A DNA stretch of 22,210 nt. Source: DAOPMC01 sp035392025 (lineage in GTDB: Bacteria; Bacillota_I; Bacilli_A; RF39; UBA660). Under the pieces are notes generated by a model. That model did not search any database, was not told where the DNA came from, and saw nothing but the letters and a program-made list of their open reading frames with translations. Of the stretch, positions 15,247-22,210 are shown in pieces (positions within the stretch are counted from its first letter, which is position 1; each line of letters starts with the position of its first letter). A program made the translations under genes and the position numbers. The stretch spans positions 1 to 22,210 of the forward strand of contig DAOPMC010000020.1 in the NCBI GenBank assembly GCA_035392025.1, given 5' to 3'.

Positions 15247-18156
15247 TTAACCACCAAAATAATCCTTCACTTGAGTTGACGTTAAACCAAAATAATTTTT
15301 GGCATTTTTAGCCATATATTTATTGCGATTTTTTATAAATGTCTTCACATAGTTAACTTGGCTCTTCCATGTTGTCATATTATTTCCCCATTTTTTGAAA
15401 TTTCTAGGTAATTCTCCTTCAATTTGAGAAATAATAGCGTTCAATTCATTAGTAACATTTTCCTCAGTCCATACGTTCTTCATATTATACGACAGTCTTG
15501 CAATATAAGTTAGTCTGAATTCTTTATTTTGCAATAAACTTCTTAGCAATAATGTTGAATAATAGTTTCCAGTACCATTGCCCATTCCCCCAGATGCAGT
15601 TGTAAATGCGAAAGTATTTCGAGGATAACTAAAGAAAGAACGATCTAAATCATAAAAAATTGGTTCCCATTTGCCATTATTTATATCTGAATTAGAAAAA
15701 TACTGAACATTAAACATATCCACGTTATCAATCCATTGCTCGGCTATCCAAAAATCAATAAAGTTTTCTATGTTTATTTGCTCTTTTACTACATTATAAT
15801 AGGTATCATTTTTCATAGAATGATTCCCTATATATGATAAAAGTTTATTATATTGTTTAGTGCTGCCATATTTAGCTGAGCCACTGATGCCAACTATATC
15901 TGTATTAGTACTATTAATATTATAATTTTTTTTGATGAAATCTTCATCTATTTTTTCTCTTAGAGCATATATTCCCCAATAATTGCCATTTATATATAAT
16001 ATGACATATTTATATGCTCTGTTTGTTATGTTAGTATATTTATCTACTATACTGGATGCCAACACATCTTTAACTAAAATCTTGCGTGAAAAATTTGAAA
16101 ATTCATCTTGAGAACCAGTTCGTAAAACTAAACTCTGATAAGTTGAATAATCTCTATTATCAAATACTTGATAATGAAGTTCCCCCTCACCATACTTCTT
16201 CTTGAACTTAATCTCATAACCTTTTTTAGAATAAGCTCTTGACTGTCCTCCAAATAATTGAAGGCCAATTCCTATTTCAAAACCATCTTTACCATCTTCA
16301 AAGTATTCAGCATATGCTTCTACTTCTCTTCCTGATACCCAAACATTACTATTAATATAGCTAAAGCTATTAGAATTCAAACTTAAAGACATTACTGGTA
16401 GTGTGTGGTTCTCATTAATTATATATGATGATGTAGCTATGTCACTTGTCTTTTTGCCACTTTCTACCGATATTGCTCTTACTACTGTAGTTTTTGTTAA
16501 TAAAATAGGACTTTTATATACCTTAGAAGATTTAGTTGGTTTTGATCCATCCAATGTATAATAAATAGTCCCTTGTCCGTTTATCTCTACTGATACATTT
16601 TTAACATTATTATATACTCCAGCATCTGTTTTGATTAATGGAACATATGCTATTCCCCGGATACCACTACCATTTTTAATTTTTGGTGTTGGTGTAGAAT
16701 AATAATATATTCCCGACTTATCTCCTCTACCAATACTATATCCTGTTGGCACATCTGAAATAAACATTGAATCTATTACTTTGCCATCTTTAACTAAGTA
16801 CACTGCTTCAGTCTCACCTAATTTAAAATTAGCATGTTTATACGAACTATTTGATAAATTAGTATCACCAGATGCCATAATTACATAATATGCGCCAGAT
16901 TGTAGTTCTACATTAGGCAACTGATACCTTGTAATATTATCTGTATTAGTTGTCAAATAATAATCACTTAGTTTAATAGTCTCTTTAGAATTATTCTTTA
17001 TTTCAATCCAATCATAATATTCTCCGCCATTTTGGGCTAGATATGCATAATTAGAATTCATTGCTTCATTTATAATAAGTGAAGAAGAAGTCTTAATCGT
17101 ATCATTATATTTATTAATACCAGTATTTGTATTTACATACCCTGGTGAAATAATGCTACTTGTCTCATATCCTTTTTCTTCTTTGATATATGCTTTGCCA
17201 TTTGGTACATTTTCGTACTCCACCTTATCAATTACTTCGCCTAATGGATTAGCAAGAACTACTACTCCAACTTCATTAGTAAGTTTAAAACTTGCATGTA
17301 AAGTGCCTTCTTTAATATCACGATTTGAAGTATATACTAATACTACCTCACCGGATTTCAAACTAATACTTGGAAACTGCCATTTATAATTAATACTATC
17401 ACTATTTGATATGCTATATCCGCCTAAATTTATAGTCTTACTTCCTGCGTTAAGTATTTCAACATATCCGCTATATAGACCTAAATTATCTTTAAAGTTT
17501 CCTTTGTTGCTAGGTAATATCTCATTAATAACTAAGTTTGACTTTTCATCGCTTAGCAAAGATTTAATAAAAGCATTGTGTCCTTCTTTAGTATTGGCAT
17601 ATCCTGGAGTTGGATCTTTTTGTACTTCCCATACCCCATTTGTATTTCTTGCCATTACAGTATTTTTTGCTATTGGAATGGTTGTGATTGCATCTATTAC
17701 TTTACCATTGGGCTTGCTTAACGCTAATGTTTCTCCCCCCACTGATGCAAGTTTAAAATTAGCATATAGACCATCCTTATTATCGCCGCACAAGAATACT
17801 ATTAAATATTCACCCGATACAATTGTTACCTCTGGAAAAACCCACTTAATTGTATTACCTTTATCTGACAAACCATAATTTTTTAAATTAATATCTTTTT
17901 TTGTGCCATTGTATATTTCAACATAATCATAAAGTTTTCCTTCAGAATCAACGAGTGTTCCATTGTTAGAGATCATAATTTCATTGATAACTAATTTATC
18001 ATAGTTTATTTCCCCTGATACTAAATCCACTTCCTCATAAGATATATTATCATTTGATCTAAATATGATTGATAAAGTCGAAAGGATAACAATTGCTGCA
18101 ATTGTTATAACAAAAAACCAAATATTATTTTTTAAACTTTTAAAATCAAATGACAT
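15247..18156 (-). CDS. Membrane-anchored CotH kinase with three lamin-tail domains and a chitobiase-C-like domain
   Basis: 969 residues, numbered from the chosen start. A membrane anchor (about 12-32) precedes three lamin-tail domains (about 54-165, 207-320, 360-470), each opening with a [LI]-[VI]-I-N-E-[IA] strand (LVINEI, LVINEI, LIINEA). Then follow a chitobiase/hexosaminidase C-terminal-type domain (about 510-580, with GTIYYTLDGSKP) and a CotH kinase domain (about 585-940). CotH blocks include LVLRTGSQDEFSN (676-688), YINGNYWGIYALREKID (721-737), WIAEQWIDNVDMFNVQYF (803-820) and WEPIFYDLDRSF (830-841), which carries the likely metal-binding aspartates. CotH is a Fam20C-related protein kinase of spore coats. 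Here the anchor puts it outside the cytoplasm. GGAGAGG sets the start. First gene of its operon. Confidence 0.93.
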   Translation of the reverse strand: MSFDFKSLKNNIWFFVITIAAIVILSTLSIIFRSNDNISYEEVDLVSGEINYDKLVINEIMISNNGTLVDSEGKLYDYVEIYNGTKKDINLKNYGLSDKGNTIKWVFPEVTIVSGEYLIVFLCGDNKDGLYANFKLASVGGETLALSKPNGKVIDAITTIPIAKNTVMARNTNGVWEVQKDPTPGYANTKEGHNAFIKSLLSDEKSNLVINEILPSNKGNFKDNLGLYSGYVEILNAGSKTINLGGYSISNSDSINYKWQFPSISLKSGEVVLVYTSNRDIKEGTLHASFKLTNEVGVVVLANPLGEVIDKVEYENVPNGKAYIKEEKGYETSSIISPGYVNTNTGINKYNDTIKTSSSLIINEAMNSNYAYLAQNGGEYYDWIEIKNNSKETIKLSDYYLTTNTDNITRYQLPNVELQSGAYYVIMASGDTNLSNSSYKHANFKLGETEAVYLVKDGKVIDSMFISDVPTGYSIGRGDKSGIYYYSTPTPKIKNGSGIRGIAYVPLIKTDAGVYNNVKNVSVEINGQGTIYYTLDGSKPTKSSKVYKSPILLTKTTVVRAISVESGKKTSDIATSSYIINENHTLPVMSLSLNSNSFSYINSNVWVSGREVEAYAEYFEDGKDGFEIGIGLQLFGGQSRAYSKKGYEIKFKKKYGEGELHYQVFDNRDYSTYQSLVLRTGSQDEFSNFSRKILVKDVLASSIVDKYTNITNRAYKYVILYINGNYWGIYALREKIDEDFIKKNYNINSTNTDIVGISGSAKYGSTKQYNKLLSYIGNHSMKNDTYYNVVKEQINIENFIDFWIAEQWIDNVDMFNVQYFSNSDINNGKWEPIFYDLDRSFFSYPRNTFAFTTASGGMGNGTGNYYSTLLLRSLLQNKEFRLTYIARLSYNMKNVWTEENVTNELNAIISQIEGELPRNFKKWGNNMTTWKSQVNYVKTFIKNRNKYMAKNAKNYFGLTSTQVKDYFGG

Positions 18157-18177
18157 ATTTACCTCTCCATACACATT

Positions 18178-18200
18178 TAGTATAACATTTTTTTATACTA
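18178..18200. repeat. Perfect inverted repeat overlapping the CotH operon promoter (possible operator)
   Basis: TAGTATAA (18178-18185) and TTATACTA (18193-18200) are exact inverted copies separated by 7 nt. The right-hand copy overlaps the spacer and the left-hand copy covers the -10. That position suits a repressor site. No T-run follows, so a terminator role for mutM is weaker. Confidence 0.5.
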
Positions 18201-18207
18201 TAACCAA
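18179..18207 (-). promoter_or_regulatory. Promoter of the CotH-VTC-DUF4956-to-DHHW operon
   Basis: Minus-strand TTGGTT (18207-18202), a 17-nt spacer and TATACT (18184-18179), 22 nt before the CotH start codon. It lies in the 72-nt gap after mutM. Confidence 0.6.
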
Positions 18208-18228
18208 ATATATGTTAATTAAATTTAC

Positions 18229-19050
18229 TTATCTTTGACACTTTGGACAATAATATGTACTTCTAGTGTTAATCTTCTCTCTTATAATAAGATTCCCACA
18301 TACTTTACATTTTTCTTTTTCTCTTTTGTGTACCAAAAGATTGTTTTGAAATAATCCAGTTACTCCCTCTTCAGATGTATAACTTCTAATCGTGGTCCCG
18401 CCTTCTTTAATTGCTTCTTCTAATACTTTCCTAGTATTGACAATTATTTCATTCAGTTCTTTATTTCTTAAGCTCTTAGCTTCTTTGTGTGGATTAATTT
18501 TTGATAGAAATAATATCTCATCAGCATAAATATTGCCAATTCCTGCAATTATGCTCTGATCTAAAAGAACAGTTTTTATTGGGAGGCTTTTGTTTTTATA
18601 TTTATCTTTCAAATATTTTATATCTAGTTTGTCATCCCATGGTTCAAAACCAAGTTTAGAAAGTGGTGTGTGTTGAAATAATTCATCTTTTTTAACAAAA
18701 TACATCCTACCAAATTTCCTAGTATCTTTATATCTTAAATCTAGGCCATCTTTAAAAATTATGCTGATATGCTCGTGTTTTAATATAGGATCATTTTCTG
18801 TTTTATAAAAATATTTCCCTTCCATTCTAAGATGTGAAAGCAAATAATAATCACCTAAATTAAATATTATCCATTTACCAAGTCTATCTATGTCAATTAT
18901 TTTTTTATTTTTAATTTGAGCTTGCAGTTCCTTTACACTAGGATATTCTATTATTTTAGGATAATACACTTTTATTTCTTTAATCTCTTTCCCCAAAATA
19001 TGTTTTTTTAATGTATTTTTTACTGTTTCTACTTCTGGTAGTTCTGGCAT
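18229..19050 (-). CDS. mutM: Formamidopyrimidine-DNA glycosylase (Fpg/MutM)
   Basis: Base-excision repair glycosylase and AP lyase that removes 8-oxoguanine and formamidopyrimidines. The 273-residue protein begins MPELPEVETV, whose Pro2 and Glu3 are the catalytic residues, so the start must be this ATG; a 9-residue in-frame extension is ruled out. RMEGKYF (near 78), the helix-two-turn-helix block with DQSIIAGIGNIYADE, and a C-terminal zinc finger (CKVCGNLI...YYCPKC) are complete. AGGTGATAAT is the binding site and overlaps the polA stop; the two genes are 8 nt apart, the polA-mutM order found in Bacillus. In Bacillus coaE follows nearby; here the CotH operon follows instead. Confidence 0.97.
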   Translation of the reverse strand: MPELPEVETVKNTLKKHILGKEIKEIKVYYPKIIEYPSVKELQAQIKNKKIIDIDRLGKWIIFNLGDYYLLSHLRMEGKYFYKTENDPILKHEHISIIFKDGLDLRYKDTRKFGRMYFVKKDELFQHTPLSKLGFEPWDDKLDIKYLKDKYKNKSLPIKTVLLDQSIIAGIGNIYADEILFLSKINPHKEAKSLRNKELNEIIVNTRKVLEEAIKEGGTTIRSYTSEEGVTGLFQNNLLVHKREKEKCKVCGNLIIREKINTRSTYYCPKCQR

Positions 19051-19058
19051 ATTATCAC

Positions 19059-21632
19059 CTACTTTGCTTGATACCAATTTTTACCATACTCTATATCTAC
19101 TTTAAGTGGAACATTAAGAGTATAAATATTTTCCATAGTATCTTGTACTATTTCTTTTACTATTTCAAGTTCACTTTCTAATACGTCAAATACCAATTCA
19201 TCGTGTACTTGAATAACCATTTTAGATTTTAACTTTTTTTCATTAAAAATATTATAAATTTTTATCATTGCAAGTTTTAAAATGTCTGCTGCAGTACCCT
19301 GGATTGGAGTATTAAGTGCCATTCTTTCCCCCATTGACCTTATCATATAATTTTTATTATTTAATTCATCTATTACTCTTGTCCTGCCAAATAATGTTTT
19401 GACATAGCCAAGTTCTTTAGCTTCCTTTATCTCTTTATCCATATATTCTTTGATACCAGGATACGCCTCTAAATATCTGTCTATGAATGCTTTAGCATCT
19501 TTAGCTGATATTTTTAAATCCTCACCCAAACCAAAGCTGCTAATTCCATATAATATTCCAAAGTTTACTGCTTTAGCAGTTCTTCTTTTACTTTTATCGA
19601 TTGCAATCTCTGGTAAATTAAATATATCCATAGCAGTTTTTGTATGAATATCCATATCTTTTTTAAAGGCTTCAATCAAATTGGTAGCATCTGACATATG
19701 TGCAAATATTCTAAGTTCTATCTGTGAATAATCACTTGATAAAATTAGGCTATCCTTAGTTGGGACAAATGCTTTTCTAATTTTTCTACCATATTCAGTT
19801 CTAATTGGTATATTTTGAAGATTTGGATTAGTTGATGATAATCTACCTGTCCTTGTAAGTGTCTGATTAAATGTTGTATGAATTTTACCATCATCCTTAA
19901 TAGATTCGCCTAGCCCTACAATGTAATTACTATATAATTTCGATAAAGTTCTATATTCTAATACTTTCCCAACGATTGGATAATTTATTATTTTTTCTAA
20001 AATATCTGCACTTGTTGAATAAGTGCCTTTTTTAATTTTACTAGGATAACTAATTCTTAATTTATTAAATAGAATATCTCCTAATTGTTTAGGGGATAAA
20101 ATATTAAATTCCTCACCTGCAAGATTATATACGTCGTTTGATACCAAATCCATTTTAACTTTTATTTCTTCCTTCATATCTTTTAATATTGAAGAATCTA
20201 CATTAATACCAGTATATTCCATATCTGATAATACTTCTACTAAAGGAAATTCTATATCATTGTATAACTTAAGACAGTCTTTGTTAACAAGTTCTTGATT
20301 AAATCTTTCAATATTATCATAAATATATTTAGCTTTCTTAACGGTCTCTTTGGCAACTAATGATAAATCATAATCTTTTTTAAACAGTGATTCATTAAAT
20401 ACTGTATCGACATTTTCATTATTCATAAGGTAGCTAATGTCATCTTTAATATTATAATTTAATAAATATGACATAATCATCATATCAAAATTGCAATTTT
20501 TAATAGCAATATCTAAATATTTGAAAATAACCAAAATCTTTTTCAAATCATATGTATATTTTAAATTATCGGTATTAAAAATTTCTTTATTGGAAATAAG
20601 GCCTTCTTTTGTTATAAATAAGCTTTTGTTTGGAGAATATATTCCCATACCAATAACATCTTTATTATGATAATTTTCTTTCACCTCAAGATACATGGCA
20701 TATGATTCATTTATTTCTATCTTGTCTGTTGCATCTATTATTTCAACACTTAATTCTTCTTTTTTTGGTTCCTTAGTTTCTAGTTTTCTAAGTAATGAAT
20801 AAAATTCTAAATCTTCTAGTATTTTTTTATAATCGCTGTTGATACCTAGATATTTTATACTATTTAAGTTTGTATCAACTGGCACATCTTTATATATTGT
20901 TGCAAGTTCTTTGCTAAAAAAAGCATTTTCTTTGTCGCTTTCTAATTTTGTTTTAGTTGCACCTTTAATATCATCAATATTTTGATAAACCCCTTCAATA
21001 TTACCATATTCTTGCAAAAGTTTAAGTGCTGTTTTTTCACCTATTCCTTTTACTCCTGGGATATGATCCGATGAATCTCCCATTAATCCTTTCAAATCTA
21101 TCATCTTTTCTGGCATAATACCATAGGTCGCAAAAAACACTTTTTCATCCATCCTAATAAAATCTGATTGTTTTAATAGTTTGACATCAATATCATTACT
21201 AATTAATTGTAATAAGTCTTTATCACTACTAATTATAGTACCAATAAAATCAGTATCCCTACCAACTTCTTTTGCAAAAGTACCAATAATGTCATCAGCT
21301 TCATAATTATCAATTTCAAAATATTTTATTCCCATTGCTAAGCATAACTCTTTAGCTCTTGGAAACTGTATTTTTAATTCTTCTGGAGTTTCACTTCTAC
21401 CTGCCTTATAGTCTTTATATTTTTCATGTCTAAATGTTTTGCCTTTATCAAATGCAACCATCATATATTCAGGATGTTCTTCAACAATTATTTTATTTAG
21501 CATATTAATAAATCCATAAAGAGCGTTAGTTGGAAAATCTTTAGAATTTTTCATTGTATTACCACTATAGGCTGTTGCATAATAACTCCTAAATAATAGA
21601 TTATTCCCATCTACTAATATTACCTTTTTCAT
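19059..21632 (-). CDS. polA: DNA polymerase I
   Basis: 857 residues with the three-part Pol I layout. The 5'-nuclease domain (about 1-290) shows VDGNNLLFRSYYA, YKAGR, EADDIIGTF and a GVKGIGEKTA helix-hairpin-helix. The middle domain (about 300-470) corresponds to the 3'-5' exonuclease but lacks its D-x-E motif (MYLEVKEN replaces DxETT-like sequence) and is probably inactive, as in Bacillus Pol I. The polymerase domain has RTGRLSSTNPNLQNIP, DYSQIELRIF (634-643, motif A), KRRTAKAVNFGILYG (682-696, motif B with Phe691) and IQVHDELVF (807-815, motif C with Asp811). The start at 21632 follows GGTGATGTT; a 47-residue in-frame extension is rejected because it runs back through the terminator. Confidence 0.97.
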   Translation of the reverse strand: MKKVILVDGNNLLFRSYYATAYSGNTMKNSKDFPTNALYGFINMLNKIIVEEHPEYMMVAFDKGKTFRHEKYKDYKAGRSETPEELKIQFPRAKELCLAMGIKYFEIDNYEADDIIGTFAKEVGRDTDFIGTIISSDKDLLQLISNDIDVKLLKQSDFIRMDEKVFFATYGIMPEKMIDLKGLMGDSSDHIPGVKGIGEKTALKLLQEYGNIEGVYQNIDDIKGATKTKLESDKENAFFSKELATIYKDVPVDTNLNSIKYLGINSDYKKILEDLEFYSLLRKLETKEPKKEELSVEIIDATDKIEINESYAMYLEVKENYHNKDVIGMGIYSPNKSLFITKEGLISNKEIFNTDNLKYTYDLKKILVIFKYLDIAIKNCNFDMMIMSYLLNYNIKDDISYLMNNENVDTVFNESLFKKDYDLSLVAKETVKKAKYIYDNIERFNQELVNKDCLKLYNDIEFPLVEVLSDMEYTGINVDSSILKDMKEEIKVKMDLVSNDVYNLAGEEFNILSPKQLGDILFNKLRISYPSKIKKGTYSTSADILEKIINYPIVGKVLEYRTLSKLYSNYIVGLGESIKDDGKIHTTFNQTLTRTGRLSSTNPNLQNIPIRTEYGRKIRKAFVPTKDSLILSSDYSQIELRIFAHMSDATNLIEAFKKDMDIHTKTAMDIFNLPEIAIDKSKRRTAKAVNFGILYGISSFGLGEDLKISAKDAKAFIDRYLEAYPGIKEYMDKEIKEAKELGYVKTLFGRTRVIDELNNKNYMIRSMGERMALNTPIQGTAADILKLAMIKIYNIFNEKKLKSKMVIQVHDELVFDVLESELEIVKEIVQDTMENIYTLNVPLKVDIEYGKNWYQAK

Positions 21633-21648
21633 AACATCACCTATAGAA

Positions 21649-21657
21649 ATTATAACA
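21649..21657 (-). promoter_or_regulatory. Extended -10 promoter for polA-mutM
   Basis: TGTTATAAT on the minus strand (21657-21649) is a perfect extended -10. The -35 region, 17 nt upstream, is only a T-run from the terminator hairpin. The leader to the start at 21632 would be about 10 nt. Confidence 0.4.
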
Positions 21658-21681
21658 TAAAAAAACTGTTTAAAAAACAGT
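21658..21681 (-). terminator. Intrinsic terminator of the small acidic protein gene
   Basis: ACTGTT (21681-21676) pairs with AACAGT (21670-21665) on the minus strand across a 5-nt loop and is followed by seven T. It comes directly after the TAG stop at 21682 and separates this gene from polA. The plus strand also has a T-run two bases later, so it may act in both directions. Confidence 0.7.
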
Positions 21682-22044
21682 CTATTTTTTTGATCTTTCC
21701 AATTTTTGCATATCTTCCCAGCTAATAATGGCGCTTGGAATATTGTCATATGAAGAGAATGCATAAATACCACTATTTCTATTTATTTCATATCCAACAT
21801 CATACAAATTGTCATTATAGTGTAGTAAATAATGACTTCCCTCACCATCTACTATTGGATTAATTCCTTGATTTTTAGCATATTCATCAAGTAAATCATA
21901 TAATGCCGTTAATAGTTTGATATTTTTTTTGTCTTGGGCACTGCATTCATCATTACTTGATACTTCACTATTAATATCTAAGTATTGACTTAACCAATTC
22001 ATAAAGTCATTATCAATATTGTCGTAAATCCTTTTTGCTTCCAT
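21682..22044 (-). CDS. Small acidic protein of unknown function
   Basis: 120 residues, no membrane segment or signal peptide, so probably cytoplasmic. I do not recognise the family. The N-terminal half is predicted helical and acidic (KRIYDNIDNDFMNWLSQYLD; then KNIKLLTALYDLLDEYAKNQ). The C-terminal half has short strands ending in a lysine-rich tail (HYLLHYNDNLYDVGYEI, YAFSSYD, SWEDMQKLERSKK). The start is ATG 22044, with AAAGGGAAA upstream; a TTG-initiated extension to 22065 would place the GGAGG inside the protein and is less likely. It has its own promoter and terminator, so it is monocistronic upstream of polA. The reading frame looks real from its codon use and signals. Confidence 0.75.
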   Translation of the reverse strand: MEAKRIYDNIDNDFMNWLSQYLDINSEVSSNDECSAQDKKNIKLLTALYDLLDEYAKNQGINPIVDGEGSHYLLHYNDNLYDVGYEINRNSGIYAFSSYDNIPSAIISWEDMQKLERSKK

Positions 22045-22073
22045 TTTCCCTTTTTCCTCCAGCAATGATTACA

Positions 22074-22102
22074 ATTCTATCACAAAATAAAAAATAGTGC
22101 AA
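22074..22102 (-). promoter_or_regulatory. Promoter for the small acidic protein gene
   Basis: Minus-strand TTGCAC (22102-22097), a 17-nt spacer and TAGAAT (22079-22074) with TG one base before it (extended -10). It is 30 nt from the ATG at 22044. The remaining DNA to 22210 shows no gene. Confidence 0.5.
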
Positions 22103-22210
22103 ATCAAGTAAAAAATAGCTTAAATAATTAACCTGTTTTAAAAATTAACATTAATTTATACTTTATTATGTCAAAAATATTTTATGTATTAAAAAGGTAG
22201 TTTATAAACT

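Noticed and set aside
17411..17878. Long open frame on the plus strand inside the CotH gene (155 codons), plus others such as 26-382, 1059-1250, 6734-6976 and 8130-8348
   Set aside because: Antisense to well-supported genes, with no ribosome binding site and no family resemblance; low-complexity shadows of AT-rich coding DNA.
18178..18200. Inverted repeat as the mutM terminator
   Set aside because: It lacks a downstream T-run on the minus strand and overlaps a good promoter, so an operator role fits better.
19059..21773. Longer polA start at 21773
   Set aside because: The extra 47 residues run back through the terminator and the end of the upstream gene, and lack similarity to Pol I; MKKVILVDGNN after GGTGATGTT is the standard N-terminus.

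Overview
The window reads as chromosomal DNA of a very AT-rich, low-GC Bacillota, most plausibly a gut Bacilli lineage (Erysipelotrichales- or RF39-like). The evidence is the base composition, the GGAGG/AGGTGAT-type ribosome binding sites, TTGnnn-17-TAnnnT promoters, a Gram-positive wall-polymer gene set, and a polA-mutM pair. Tryptophan is written TGG throughout and the reading frames are full length without TGA read-through, so the standard bacterial code applies. Of the 18 genes, 17 lie on the minus strand; only tmcAL is on the plus strand. No tRNA, rRNA, CRISPR array or complete insertion sequence was seen.

Layout, left to right. (1) 88-1185 is an unrecognised membrane-anchored protein, divergent from tmcAL (1263-2378, tRNA-Met ac4C synthesis). 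Two overlapping promoters lie between them. tmcAL and the next operon converge on a shared bidirectional hairpin at 2359-2384. (2) The operon 8282->2382 (promoter 8306-8334) makes and exports a teichoic-acid-like polymer. It encodes a glycerophosphotransferase-family enzyme, an IspD/TarI/Abp1-like cytidylyltransferase, an extended SDR sugar-nucleotide enzyme, a second glycerophosphotransferase-family enzyme, and a two-gene ABC exporter (permease and ATPase). (3) 8283-8804 is a non-genic stretch. It holds the operon promoter, a 48-codon GC-rich relic, an inverted-repeat pair and a probable terminator. (4) The operon 18156->8805 (promoter 18179-18207, overlapping a perfect inverted repeat) encodes seven proteins: a membrane-anchored CotH-type kinase with three lamin-tail domains, a VTC-type polyphosphate polymerase, a DUF4956 membrane protein, a two-module anchored protein of unknown function, a phosphodiester-glycosidase-like (NAGPA) anchored protein, an MBOAT O-acyltransferase, and a DHHW/AlgX-like partner. 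(5) At the right end are polA and mutM (DNA repair and replication) and a small acidic protein of unknown function with its own promoter and terminator.

How the genes may work together: the two central operons look like one cell-surface programme. The first would make a CDP-activated alditol-phosphate polymer and export it. The second has the enzymes to phosphorylate, O-acylate and trim surface material, and includes a likely polyphosphate synthase. The CotH + VTC + DUF4956 trio sharing an operon with O-acylation and phosphodiester-glycosidase genes is the best candidate here for a functionally undescribed system. The individual family calls are solid; the joint function is inference.
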